Position numbers and translations under genes: made by a program
The notes under the pieces: model-generated
Databases searched by the model: none
Seen by the model: the letters and a program-made list of their open reading frames with translations, nothing else
Told to the model about the DNA's origin: nothing
Assembly (NCBI RefSeq): GCF_015234275.1
Contig: NZ_JADGII010000001.1
DNA: 64,000 nucleotides
Strand: one strand, 5' to 3'
Source: Prosthecochloris ethylica
Lineage (GTDB): Bacteria; Bacteroidota; Chlorobiia; Chlorobiales; Chlorobiaceae
Shown: positions 43,104 through 51,778 of the stretch, in pieces
Position numbering within the stretch: the stretch's first letter is position 1
Layout: each line of letters starts with the position of its first letter

Positions 43104-44741
43104 ATGGATAACAATTTAAGGACAAAAAAAGTTAAAGTTGCAACGTGGAGCAGGCTGGAAGAGAAAAAACCGGCCTACGCCTGTGTCGCCGATGTCGACC
43201 TCGTCGTCCTGCGTCTCGGAGCCGGGGTATCGGTCCTCTACGGCCGGTGTCTCCACCGCGGAGCCCTGATGTCGGACGGTTACACCGATGGCCGGAACCT
43301 GCTCTGCGCCGTGCATGGATGGGACTACCGCTGTGACAGTGGTGTGAGCGAATACAACAATGAAGAGGCCCTCCGAAAATTCAGTGCGTGGGTAGATGCC
43401 GACGCCGATGCCGTGTATGTCGACGAGGAGGAAATCAGGTCCTGGGCGGAGGAGCATCCCCAGCCCTGGAACCGGGAAACCTATCAGGGCCTCTACGCCG
43501 ATATGCAGGGCTCTCCGGAAGAGCCTCGAAACAGCCATATCCATCAGCTCGCCTCGACCCCGCCGGAATCATTCGATCCCCAGGGGCCGGTATCAGCCAT
43601 GGGGGTCCCCTACAGCGAGCTGCCCCGCTGGGACGACATCCAGATTCTGACCGCCCAGCTCCACCGGCCACCGCTCGATGACACCGCCGACATCGATACG
43701 ACGGTCACCATCGGGCCCGCAGCATCCAGGCCTCTCGAGCTGGCCATTCCGCTCTTTGTCAGTGACATGAGCTTCGGGGCTCTCAGCCGCGAGGCAAAAA
43801 TCGCCCTTGCAAAAGGAGCGGAGGCTGCGGGAACCGGTATCGCATCCGGCGAGGGAGGGATGCTCGCAGAAGAACAGCAGGAAAACTCGCGCTATTTCTA
43901 CGAACTCGCTCCGGCCATGTTCGGATGGGATATCGAACAGGTCAGGGGGTGCAGGGCATTTCATTTCAAGGCGGGACAAGCCGCCAAAACGGGAGTAGGC
44001 GGGCTTCTGCCCGGCTCGAAAGTGAGCCCGGAAATCGCCAGGGTAAGAGGTATTGAAGCGGGAAAGGATGCGCATTCGCCGGCACGGTTCCGGCACCTGG
44101 GAACCCCCGAGGATTTCAGAACATTCGCTGACAGGGTACGTGAAACCACGGGAGGGATCCCTGTCGGGTTCAAACTCTCTGCACAGCATATCGAAAGCGA
44201 TATCGATTTCGCCCTCGAAGCAGGTGCGGACTATATCATCCTCGACGGTCGCGGAGGGGGCACCGGTGCTGCACCCGATCTTCTCAAACAGCATACCGGC
44301 GTTCCAACCATTGCCGCCCTCGCCAGAGCGAGAGCGCATCTCGACAGGAAAAACGACCGGCAGACAACCCTCATCATTACCGGAGGGCTGAGAACCGCCC
44401 CGGACTTCATCAAGGCGCTTGCACTGGGAGCAGATGCCGTTGCAATCGCCAACAGCGCCATACAGGCTGCCGGCTGCCTCTCGATGAGAGCGTGCAGCAA
44501 CAACAGCTGTCCTGTCGGCATCGCCACCCAGAATCCCCGCCTGCGGGAACGGATCGTCATCGAAGAGGGAGCGCGGAGAGTTGCCCGTTTTCTGAAGAAC
44601 ACCACCGCCATGATGAGCGTACTAGCCCGGGCCTGCGGCCACGACAGCTTCAGAAAGTTCAGCAAGGGAGACCTGACCGCCTGGAAATCCGACGTGGCCG
44701 GACTTGCGTCCATTTCCTATGCCGGCCGGCCCTGTGACTGA
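43104..44741 (+). CDS. fusion of Rieske [2Fe-2S] domain and FMN-binding glutamate-synthase domain
   Basis: 545 residues. Residues ~12-110 form a Rieske ferredoxin domain: Cys49-x-His51 (RCLHRG) and Cys68-x2-His71 (CAVHGW). From about residue 200 the rest is the FMN-binding central domain of the GltB large subunit: LFVSDMSFGALSREAKIALA, ASGEGGML, GGLLPGSKVSPEIARVRG, ADYIILDGRGGGTGAAP, and the [3Fe-4S] ligands C-x5-C-x4-C in AAGCLSMRACSNNSCPVG. The amidotransferase and GXGXG domains are missing. In this family the domain adds ammonia or glutamine nitrogen to 2-oxoglutarate; what the Rieske domain donates to or takes from is unknown. No GltD-like partner is adjacent. Confidence 0.9.
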   Translation: MDNNLRTKKVKVATWSRLEEKKPAYACVADVDLVVLRLGAGVSVLYGRCLHRGALMSDGYTDGRNLLCAVHGWDYRCDSGVSEYNNEEALRKFSAWVDADADAVYVDEEEIRSWAEEHPQPWNRETYQGLYADMQGSPEEPRNSHIHQLASTPPESFDPQGPVSAMGVPYSELPRWDDIQILTAQLHRPPLDDTADIDTTVTIGPAASRPLELAIPLFVSDMSFGALSREAKIALAKGAEAAGTGIASGEGGMLAEEQQENSRYFYELAPAMFGWDIEQVRGCRAFHFKAGQAAKTGVGGLLPGSKVSPEIARVRGIEAGKDAHSPARFRHLGTPEDFRTFADRVRETTGGIPVGFKLSAQHIESDIDFALEAGADYIILDGRGGGTGAAPDLLKQHTGVPTIAALARARAHLDRKNDRQTTLIITGGLRTAPDFIKALALGADAVAIANSAIQAAGCLSMRACSNNSCPVGIATQNPRLRERIVIEEGARRVARFLKNTTAMMSVLARACGHDSFRKFSKGDLTAWKSDVAGLASISYAGRPCD

Positions 44742-44765
44742 TGACAATACCGGCGGAAACGCGCC

Positions 44766-45071
44766 TTACCGCTGAGAACCCGAACCTGGCTGCTCGCGTA
44801 ACCGCGAAATGTTTTTCGACAGTGCATCGACCACGAGGCTGAAAATCTTCCCGCCGGTCGACAGCAGTTCCGATCCTTCCTTGCGAATCTTGCACTGTGT
44901 TGCAATCTGGTCCTTGAAAAAATCGACGCTCTGCTGGTCGTAGTCCTTTCCTGCAACGTACGAATCAATCGCCGCCAGCGCTTCATCGAGCGGTTTATCG
45001 AGCAGCTGCAAGCCGAGCCTGGCACGCTCGACAGGGTCGAGAATCCGTTTGCCTGATGTTGAGTCCTGCAT
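44766..45071 (-). CDS. hypothetical protein, 101 residues, helical
   Basis: No family recognised. Soluble, largely helical by composition (VERARLGLQLLDKPLDEALAAI; DFFKDQIATQCKIRKEGSEL), without a signal peptide or membrane segment; one Cys. It starts 24 nt after the T-run of the Bat-cluster terminator, leaving little room for a promoter, so it depends on read-through or a promoter overlapping that hairpin. Its end converges on the Rieske fusion gene with 24 nt between the stops. Codon use looks normal, which favours a real gene. Confidence 0.6.
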   Translation of the reverse strand: MQDSTSGKRILDPVERARLGLQLLDKPLDEALAAIDSYVAGKDYDQQSVDFFKDQIATQCKIRKEGSELLSTGGKIFSLVVDALSKNISRLREQPGSGSQR

Positions 45072-45095
45072 AAATCACATCGGGTTTTACACTTC

Positions 45096-45116
45096 AAAAA
45101 AAAGCAGGGAACCTGC
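45096..45116 (-). terminator. terminator of the MoxR/Bat cluster
   Basis: On the - strand GCAGG-TTC-CCTGC followed by eight T residues (45096-45103). It lies about 46 nt after the BatB stop. Confidence 0.65.
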
Positions 45117-45161
45117 CACAGAAACATGAATTTAACAATCTTTCTCTCACGCCAAAAACCT

Positions 45162-46160
45162 TCAGGGAACCCGGCGGCACCTCACAAGACCTGACACGAG
45201 CAGGAGCACCAGCGCCGGCAGGACGAACAGAGCAGGTATATCCTCGCGATGCAGCGGAACCCTCACCAGACGTGAAGAGGTCTGCTCCCGATCCATCTCG
45301 GCGAGCACCAGCGGTGCCGCCCGGCGGCCGGGACCGCTGGTAAAGAGCTTACCCCCTGCCTCGCCTGCAAGTTCCCGGAGCCGTTCCGGCTCAAGCCTGC
45401 TCATGACCGGATGACCACCTGCATCACGGAGTACCCCGCCCCCGTCATCCCCGACAGGAGCAGGAACGGTGACCGGCACGGTATCACCTGCAGCCACGAT
45501 CATGAGACCGACACCCTCATGCCGTAACCGCCGGGCGAGGGCCGGTGCGTCACCTCGATGGTATCCTCCGTCACTTGCCAGCACTATACGCCGCCGGGCA
45601 TCACGGCCATCCCCGAGTGAACGCAAGGCAACCTCCAGGGCGGCAGCGATATCGGTTCCCTGTCGCGCCACGACATCCGGGCCAGCCAGGCGCAGAAACG
45701 TCTCGAACATTCGCCGGTCGGACGTCAGTGGGCACTGCACGGCTGCCGTACCGGCGAACACCACCAGGCTCCTCCGTCCGCCACCATCCCCGCGGCTGAT
45801 CAGAAGCAGCTCATCCTGTACCCGTGCAAGCCTGTCAGGCAGTACATCGCGCGCCTTCATACTGCTGGAAACATCGAGCACGTATGCGGTCTCCACACGC
45901 TCCAGGCGAACCAGCCGCTCACCCGTACACCATTGCGGTCGAGCGGCAGCAACGAGAACCAGCGACAGTGCCGCGAGCTGCATCACGACGATCGCCGTTT
46001 CACCCGCAGGGCTGAAGCGCCCGAACACTGCCGGTTCACAACGCCGGTCGCACAGCTGTCGAACGGCACGACGCCTGGTGACGATACCGTAAACCTGCAG
46101 CGCAGCAAGCGGCAGAAGAAGCCACAGGAACCCGAGATAGTGAGGAGATCCGAAACACAT
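45162..46160 (-). CDS. batB: BatB-like protein with von Willebrand factor A domain
   Basis: 332 residues from the ATG at 46160, which has AGGAGG nine bases upstream and overlaps nothing; a longer frame to 46274 is not family-like. Two N-terminal membrane helices, a VWA domain with the MIDAS DVSSSMK, and a C-terminal membrane helix (LFVLPALVLLLVSG). Bat proteins act in aerotolerance or envelope integrity together with MoxR chaperones. It follows BatA directly (2 nt gap). Confidence 0.85.
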   Translation of the reverse strand: MCFGSPHYLGFLWLLLPLAALQVYGIVTRRRAVRQLCDRRCEPAVFGRFSPAGETAIVVMQLAALSLVLVAAARPQWCTGERLVRLERVETAYVLDVSSSMKARDVLPDRLARVQDELLLISRGDGGGRRSLVVFAGTAAVQCPLTSDRRMFETFLRLAGPDVVARQGTDIAAALEVALRSLGDGRDARRRIVLASDGGYHRGDAPALARRLRHEGVGLMIVAAGDTVPVTVPAPVGDDGGGVLRDAGGHPVMSRLEPERLRELAGEAGGKLFTSGPGRRAAPLVLAEMDREQTSSRLVRVPLHREDIPALFVLPALVLLLVSGLVRCRRVP

Positions 46161-46161
46161 A

Positions 46162-47094
46162 TCAGGGCAACCTCCTGAACCTGGTCGAATCCATGACCAG
46201 GGCGGCAGCCAGCAGCAGGCCCGCGCCAAGCAGAAACAAGGGATAGAGCTCACGTCTCTCTGCCAGTGGATCATGCTGCATACGCCCGGAGTCCTGAACG
46301 ATGATCTCCCGCAATGTCGTCAGCAGATCACCCGGGTCCGAAGCCCTGAAGAAACCGCCTCCGCTCAGAGCCGCCATCTCCCGGAGCATGCCGTCCCCTC
46401 TCCTGTCAGGCTCGCCCGGCACCCCGGTACTGACAGCATGGATACGAACTCCGTGCTCTGCAGCAATCGATGCCGCCGTGACAGGATCAACCCCGCCGGC
46501 ATTCTGCTCACCATCCGTCAGCAGTATCACGACCCGCTCCGGAGACTCTGCCGACCGGAGCCGGTTGACGGCGACCAGGACCGCCGGGCCGACAGCTGTT
46601 CCCGAGCCGCTGACATCTCCCACGCTGACCTGCTCGAGCAGAAACCCCAGTGTCCGGTGATCGCGGGTGAGCGGACTCCGGGTCACCGCACTTTCACTGA
46701 ACACCACAAGACCGATCCTGTCCTGCGAACGATCGGCGACAAACCGCAATGCCGCCTTTTTCGCTGCATCGAGCCGGCTCTCGCCCCCGGCATCGATCTC
46801 CAGCATCGATCGGGAAATATCGAGAGCGATCACGATATCCCGCCCTGACTGCACTCCAGCAGGAATCTGCCGTTCGACCTGGGGCCGCATGAGGGCAATC
46901 ACCAGCAGCACGACACCACCCCACCGAAGCGTGAGAGGCAGCTGCAGAAAGAGGCGCCCGACGCCAGCCGCCCCCTGTTTCCGGAAAGGAAGGGAAAATA
47001 CCATCCGCCTCGGCCTGAAGAAACTACCGGCTGCAGCACGGGCCATCAGGAGCAACAGCGCCACCAGGCCCAGCCATGGCTCTTCAATCCTCAT
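46162..47094 (-). CDS. batA: BatA-like protein with von Willebrand factor A domain
   Basis: 310 residues. N-terminal hydrophobic helices (WLGLVALLLLMARA; TLRWGGVVLLVIALMRPQ), then a complete VWA domain: MIDAS Asp92-x-Ser94-x-Ser96 (DISRSM), the later Thr, and ILLTDGEQN. A C-terminal helix (LFLLGAGLLLAAALV) anchors it. Its start overlaps the preceding stop as ATGA, so it is translationally coupled to the BatD-like gene. Confidence 0.88.
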   Translation of the reverse strand: MRIEEPWLGLVALLLLMARAAAGSFFRPRRMVFSLPFRKQGAAGVGRLFLQLPLTLRWGGVVLLVIALMRPQVERQIPAGVQSGRDIVIALDISRSMLEIDAGGESRLDAAKKAALRFVADRSQDRIGLVVFSESAVTRSPLTRDHRTLGFLLEQVSVGDVSGSGTAVGPAVLVAVNRLRSAESPERVVILLTDGEQNAGGVDPVTAASIAAEHGVRIHAVSTGVPGEPDRRGDGMLREMAALSGGGFFRASDPGDLLTTLREIIVQDSGRMQHDPLAERRELYPLFLLGAGLLLAAALVMDSTRFRRLP

Positions 47095-48008
47095 TGCCCC
47101 TCCTTCGAATCACGATCTTCATGAGAACGGAGCAGCCGCCTGACACGCTCGACAGCATGACGGCACTCCTCGTCGGTCGGCCTGCTGCCGGCAAACTTCA
47201 CCATGTCGGCCATCTCCAGCAGCGATACCGCATCCGGGGGAACCGTCCCGCCTTCACTGCATCGCTCACGGATCTCGGCAGTCGCCGCGCCGCAGTCGCA
47301 GGCAGGATAGCGGGCTGCAAGAATGGCCCTGACAAGCCTGCCGATCTCTTCATAGCACCGCTCCGGGGCCATCCCGCGGGCCAGAGCCGCTTCAAGCCGG
47401 CCAAGTGCTTCGCGTATGGTTTTCTCCTGATCGACAGCATCCTGCGGTACAACGGCGAAACGGCGGCGGTACAGCACGATCCCCAGCAGCACCAGAACAG
47501 CGACGAGGCCCATGATCCCGACAACCGTCATCCTCACCGGCAGATCCGCATCCATCACCGGCTTGAGCGGCAGAAGTCGCTTCATCGTGCTGTCCGACAA
47601 GGCCTTCACGACAAGAGAATCGTCCGCCTCCACGACATACCGCGCGCTACGACCGGTAACGGTATCGGTCACGCTCGCAGTAACCGGAGGAAAGATGTGC
47701 GCTCCCAGCTCAAAAGCGGCAAAAAAGACAACAACCGACGACCTGCCGGGATCATGCCGCTCTATCCGCTGCTCCTGCACGACAAACGTTCCGTCGGCAT
47801 CATCGACAACAACCCCGTCGAGACGTTCCTGCGGAGCATGGGCGATCGTTATCCGATAACGGACCGCTTCGCCGACAAGCGCGGTGGCCGGCTCGAAACC
47901 AACCGTTATCTGCGGTTCTGAAGCGCCGGAACATGAAGGCGCGAGTGCTGCAGCCACCAGCGCCAACAGCACCACCACCCGGCGGATGTTACAGCCTGCG
48001 TTGTTCAC
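47091..48008 (-). CDS. BatD-like/DUF4381-type membrane protein
   Basis: 305 residues, start GTG at 48008 inside the DUF58 gene's 3' end (20-nt overlap). An N-terminal signal peptide (VVVLLALVAAALAPS) leads to a beta-rich periplasmic domain (~30-150), one membrane helix (MTVVGIMGLVAVLVLLGIVL), and a cytoplasmic helical tail (~185-305) with four Cys. This architecture is that of the short Bat-cluster protein between DUF58 and BatA. No catalytic motif. Confidence 0.72.
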   Translation of the reverse strand: MNNAGCNIRRVVVLLALVAAALAPSCSGASEPQITVGFEPATALVGEAVRYRITIAHAPQERLDGVVVDDADGTFVVQEQRIERHDPGRSSVVVFFAAFELGAHIFPPVTASVTDTVTGRSARYVVEADDSLVVKALSDSTMKRLLPLKPVMDADLPVRMTVVGIMGLVAVLVLLGIVLYRRRFAVVPQDAVDQEKTIREALGRLEAALARGMAPERCYEEIGRLVRAILAARYPACDCGAATAEIRERCSEGGTVPPDAVSLLEMADMVKFAGSRPTDEECRHAVERVRRLLRSHEDRDSKEGQ

Positions 48009-48882
48009 GTAATCGAAAAAAACGGTTCAGGGGCCCGGCAACCGGGCCATCTGTTTCAAGAAACACGCTGTCGACCCTCATTGACCGGAGCTTTCGCTCG
48101 AGCTGACGGCGACCCTGCAGCTTCCAGACGCGGTAGCGTTCGCAGACCGCCCGGCTCCCGGCATCGATCAGCTGCACGGTTCCGCTTTCCGGATCACGCA
48201 CGTGCAGAATACCGCTCAACGGCAAACGCCTCTCGAGCGGATCGGACAGATGCAGCACCACGAAATCATGACGCGCATTCACCGCCCTCATCGCCTGCTC
48301 GCAGCCATCATCCGCCAGATCGCTCAAGAGAAAAACGATCGCACGCCTCCGGCAGACCCTGAGTATGAACGAACACGCAGCGTCGATCGACGTCCTGCGA
48401 CCGGCAGGCCTGAAGCGGAGTATCGTCTCCATCAGCCGGAGCAGATGCGTGCGCCCCCTTCGTGGCGGAATGACGGCCTCGACACGATCAGAAAACATCA
48501 CGAGACCGACACGGTCATTGTTCATGAGCGCACTGAATCCCAATAACGCCGCCGCCTCGGCGGCAAGCTCCCGTTTCAGGCGCTGGCGGCTGCCGTACAT
48601 CATCGAGGCGGAACAGTCTACAGCCAGGAACAGCACCCTTTCCCGCTCTTCGGCAAACTGCTTGACATGAAGCCTGTTGCGGCGGGCCGACGTATTCCAG
48701 TCGATCGCGCGCACATCATCCCCCCACTCGTACTCGCGAACATGACTGAACTCGATTCCCCGGCCCTTGAACACCGAGCGGTATTCACCGCACAACTGTT
48801 CGCTCGTCAGCCGCCGCGAACGGATCTCGAGCCGCCTGACGAGGCGTGCGATATCGATCATATCATCCGGTCGATCCTGCAT
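47989..48882 (-). CDS. DUF58-domain protein (VWA-like, MoxR partner)
   Basis: 297 residues. The family core EYEWGDDVRAIDWNTSARRN followed by LFLAVDCSASMMYG places it in DUF58, a VWA-related domain nearly always encoded next to MoxR ATPases. Cytosolic. A start seven codons in (48861) is also possible. It lies 81 nt after the MoxR stop; that gap contains nothing recognisable. Confidence 0.88.
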   Translation of the reverse strand: MQDRPDDMIDIARLVRRLEIRSRRLTSEQLCGEYRSVFKGRGIEFSHVREYEWGDDVRAIDWNTSARRNRLHVKQFAEERERVLFLAVDCSASMMYGSRQRLKRELAAEAAALLGFSALMNNDRVGLVMFSDRVEAVIPPRRGRTHLLRLMETILRFRPAGRRTSIDAACSFILRVCRRRAIVFLLSDLADDGCEQAMRAVNARHDFVVLHLSDPLERRLPLSGILHVRDPESGTVQLIDAGSRAVCERYRVWKLQGRRQLERKLRSMRVDSVFLETDGPVAGPLNRFFRLREQRRL

Positions 48883-48963
48883 GGTCAGGTGAATCGTTAG
48901 TCGTGATCGTGCAAGCGGCGTTCGCCCGGCACGAAGAGATCCCGAAAGTCCGGCAGCACACGC

Positions 48964-49962
48964 TCAGGGCACAGGAACCTTCTGCAGAAGAGCACTCACG
49001 CACTCGTCAGGCGTCACGTTATCCGCCTCGGCTTCATAGCTGAGCCTGATGCGATGGCGGAGAACGTCAGGGGCCAGGGATTTGACATCTTCAGGAACGC
49101 AGAACGCTCGATGGTGCAGAAACGCATGTGCCCTGGCGGCCTGCTGCAGGAAAATCGACGCCCTGGGGGAAGCCCCGGCCTCGACAAGCCGGCCAAGGTC
49201 ATCCAGCCCCAGTCTGGCCGGACTGCGTGAAGCTGACACCAGATCGACGATGTAACGCCGGAGACGCTCATCGACATGCACCTGCCCGAGCAGCGCTCTG
49301 GCCGCGTCCAGTTCGGACGGCTGAACCACTGGAACTACGTCACTGACCATAACAGCCTGCGAAGAACGGCGCATGATCTCGAGCTCTTCATCATAGGAAG
49401 GATAATCGACAATGACCTTCAGCATGAAACGGTCAAGCTGGGCCTCGGGAAGCAGGTAGGTCCCTTCATGCTCGACCGGGTTCTGGGTTGCGAGAACCAT
49501 AAAGGGAACCGGAAGCCGGAAAGTTTCATCACCGATAGTCACCTGCCGTTCTTCCATGGCCTCGAGCAGCGCAGACTGCACTTTGGCCGGCGCACGGTTG
49601 ATCTCGTCGGCCATGATCACGTTGGCAAACAGGGCCCCTTTCCTTGCTGAAAACGTCATCTGCTGCGGATGATACACCATGGTACCCACCAGGTCGGCAG
49701 GAAGCATGTCCGGGGTGAACTGCAGACGCCTGAAGCTCAGATCGAGAGCTGCGGCAAACGTCCGGACTATGAGGGTTTTCGCAAGCCCGGGCACTCCCTC
49801 GAGCAGAATATGACCATTGCAGAGCAGGGTGACCAGGACACGGTCAAGCACCCTGTCCTGGCCGACAACATAGCGCGACATCAGCTCTTGTACCCTGCCG
49901 ACGAACCCCGAGGCCTCGCGGATACGGGTGGAAAGCTCTTCAAGTCGCGCATCGTGCTGCAT
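48964..49962 (-). CDS. MoxR-family AAA+ ATPase
   Basis: 332 residues: Walker A GVPGLAKT (56-63), Walker B MADEINRAP, sensor LATQNPVEHEGTYLLPEAQL with the MoxR-typical DRF, and the lid domain (ASPRASIFLQQAARAHAFL). MoxR ATPases act as chaperones for VWA-domain partners. It begins 5 nt after a small membrane-protein gene and precedes DUF58. Confidence 0.95.
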   Translation of the reverse strand: MQHDARLEELSTRIREASGFVGRVQELMSRYVVGQDRVLDRVLVTLLCNGHILLEGVPGLAKTLIVRTFAAALDLSFRRLQFTPDMLPADLVGTMVYHPQQMTFSARKGALFANVIMADEINRAPAKVQSALLEAMEERQVTIGDETFRLPVPFMVLATQNPVEHEGTYLLPEAQLDRFMLKVIVDYPSYDEELEIMRRSSQAVMVSDVVPVVQPSELDAARALLGQVHVDERLRRYIVDLVSASRSPARLGLDDLGRLVEAGASPRASIFLQQAARAHAFLHHRAFCVPEDVKSLAPDVLRHRIRLSYEAEADNVTPDECVSALLQKVPVP

Positions 49963-49967
49963 GGATG

Positions 49968-50192
49968 CTACTGTTTCTGGTACAGGTCCCTGAAGCCGAA
50001 CACCAGGAGGCCCGCTCCGATCACCAGCGCCGACCAGCCAATTGCAGGACCGATATAGAACACACTGTTGAGAATACCGATCCCCGGCGCAAACAGCAGG
50101 ATAAGATCAGCCCCCAGAAGCACCAGGAGCACGTTGAGAAATCTTACCCTGACCCTTGGTTTATTATCTCCCTGTTTCTTAGCTTTGGCCAT
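49968..50192 (-). CDS. small membrane protein, 74 residues
   Basis: A basic N-terminus (MAKAKKQGDNKPRVRVR) followed by two hydrophobic segments (FLNVLLVLLGADLILLFAP; IGPAIGWSALVIGAGLLVFG) and a short tail. No family recognised. It sits five nucleotides before moxR and 35 nt from divergent tsaD. The frame extends upstream into tsaD, but the ATG at 50192 is the sensible start. Gene order suggests it belongs to the Bat cluster. Confidence 0.7.
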   Translation of the reverse strand: MAKAKKQGDNKPRVRVRFLNVLLVLLGADLILLFAPGIGILNSVFYIGPAIGWSALVIGAGLLVFGFRDLYQKQ

Positions 50193-50227
50193 CTTGACTG
50201 AACTCTTTGCGCGATAGTTACGTGTGT

Positions 50228-51268
50228 ATGAATATCCTTGGAATTGAAACCAGTTGCGACGAAACATCGGCAGCGGTTCTGCGGAACGGACAGGTTGTCT
50301 CGAATGTCATCAGCTCACAGCTCGTTCACCGTGATTACGGTGGTGTCGTCCCCGAACTGGCCTCAAGGGAGCATGAACGGCTGATTGTCTCTGTCGTCAA
50401 TGCTGCCGTGAATCAGGCCAATATACAAAAAAACGATCTCGATCTCATAGCCGCGACCGCCGGCCCCGGCCTGATCGGGGCTGTCATGGTCGGGTTGTGC
50501 TTCGCGCAGGGCATGGCCCGGGCTCTCGACATTCCGCTGGTGCCGGTCAATCATATCGAAGCCCATATATTCTCGGCCTTTATCGGCAAGCAGGAAGAGA
50601 GCGGAACACCACGCCAGGAGTTCATCTCGCTCACCGTCTCCGGAGGCCATACCATGCTGGCACTGGTCAGGCCGGACCTCAGTTATGACATTATCGGACG
50701 GACCATTGACGATGCCGCAGGGGAAGCTTTTGACAAAACCGGAAAAATGCTGGGGCTCGACTACCCTGCCGGCCCCGTCATCGACCGGCTTGCCAGGGAC
50801 GGAGATCCCGGCTTCCATGCATTTCCGCAGGCACTGACCGCACAATCGCACAGCAGCAAAAGCTATCGCGACAACTTCAATTTCAGCTTTTCAGGCCTGA
50901 AAACCTCGGTGCTGAACTATATCGGCAGACACCAGCCGGAATTCATCGAACACCACCTGCCAGACATCTGCGCATCCATCCAGGCAGCCATAACCGGCGT
51001 CCTCGTCCGCAAAACGATCGCCGCCGCAAAAAAACACCGTGTGAGCACCGTTTCCGTCGCAGGCGGGGTCAGTGCGAATTCAGCCCTGCGCAGCAGCATG
51101 CAGAATGCCTGCGATCGAGAAGGGCTCCGGCTCTTCATTCCCGACACCGTCTACTCGACGGACAACGCCGCCATGATCGCTGCCATGGCGGAGCTGAAAC
51201 ACCGTCGGGGAACCCTGCAGAGCAACCGCTACGATGTCGCCCCTTTCGCCAGTTTCACCCTCCGGTAA
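50228..51268 (+). CDS. tsaD: tRNA N6-adenosine threonylcarbamoyltransferase TsaD
   Basis: 346 residues from the ATG at 50228 (MNILGIETSCDETSAAVL). The ASKHA-fold metal ligands HIEAHIFSAF (HxxxH) and the C-terminal Asp in YSTDNAAMIA are present. With TsaB and TsaE it places the threonylcarbamoyl group on A37 of ANN-decoding tRNAs. It is the first gene of a + strand run. Confidence 0.97.
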   Translation: MNILGIETSCDETSAAVLRNGQVVSNVISSQLVHRDYGGVVPELASREHERLIVSVVNAAVNQANIQKNDLDLIAATAGPGLIGAVMVGLCFAQGMARALDIPLVPVNHIEAHIFSAFIGKQEESGTPRQEFISLTVSGGHTMLALVRPDLSYDIIGRTIDDAAGEAFDKTGKMLGLDYPAGPVIDRLARDGDPGFHAFPQALTAQSHSSKSYRDNFNFSFSGLKTSVLNYIGRHQPEFIEHHLPDICASIQAAITGVLVRKTIAAAKKHRVSTVSVAGGVSANSALRSSMQNACDREGLRLFIPDTVYSTDNAAMIAAMAELKHRRGTLQSNRYDVAPFASFTLR

Positions 51269-51331
51269 CCGGCACTCCCCGACCGAAGAGCGACCTGCCA
51301 ATACCAGCTCACGATTCCCCCGCACAAACGA

Positions 51332-51360
51332 TTGAAATAGTGACGCGAATGCGTTATCTT
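51332..51360 (+). promoter_or_regulatory. sigma-70 promoter for yajC-carA
   Basis: TTGAAA (51332-51337), 17-bp spacer, TATCTT (51355-51360), 56 nt before yajC in a 147-bp intergenic gap. Confidence 0.5.
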
Positions 51361-51415
51361 TCGCAATCCGGGGAGACAGGAATACTTCCTAACAACCATT
51401 CAATACCACGACACC

Positions 51416-51769
51416 ATGACTGATTTGATCGCATCACTGCTACTGTTCGCACCTCCTGCCGGCGGCGAGGCACCAAACCCTTTCGTCCAGCTGGTTCCTC
51501 TCGTTCTGATCTTTGTCGTCTTCTACTTTTTTCTTATCCGTCCACAGCAGAAAAAGCAGAAAGAACGGGAAAAAGTCCTCGAAAGCCTGAAAAGAGGTGA
51601 CCGTATTACCACCATCGGCGGCATGCACGGAACAGTTGCCGGGATCGATTCAGAGAAAAAGACCGTTCTTGTGCAGGTAGCCGATAACGTGAAAATCACA
51701 TTTGACCGCAGCGCGGTTGCCAATATTGACAAACAGGAATCCGGCGAAAAACTTTCTACAAAGGATTAA
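51416..51769 (+). CDS. yajC: preprotein translocase subunit YajC
   Basis: 117 residues. One membrane helix (LVPLVLIFVVFYFFLI) followed by the family signature RPQQKKQKEREKVLESLKRG and DRITTIGGMHGTV. It associates with SecDF at the translocon. It is followed by carA after nine nucleotides. Confidence 0.95.
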   Translation: MTDLIASLLLFAPPAGGEAPNPFVQLVPLVLIFVVFYFFLIRPQQKKQKEREKVLESLKRGDRITTIGGMHGTVAGIDSEKKTVLVQVADNVKITFDRSAVANIDKQESGEKLSTKD

Positions 51770-51778
51770 TTCGATTTT

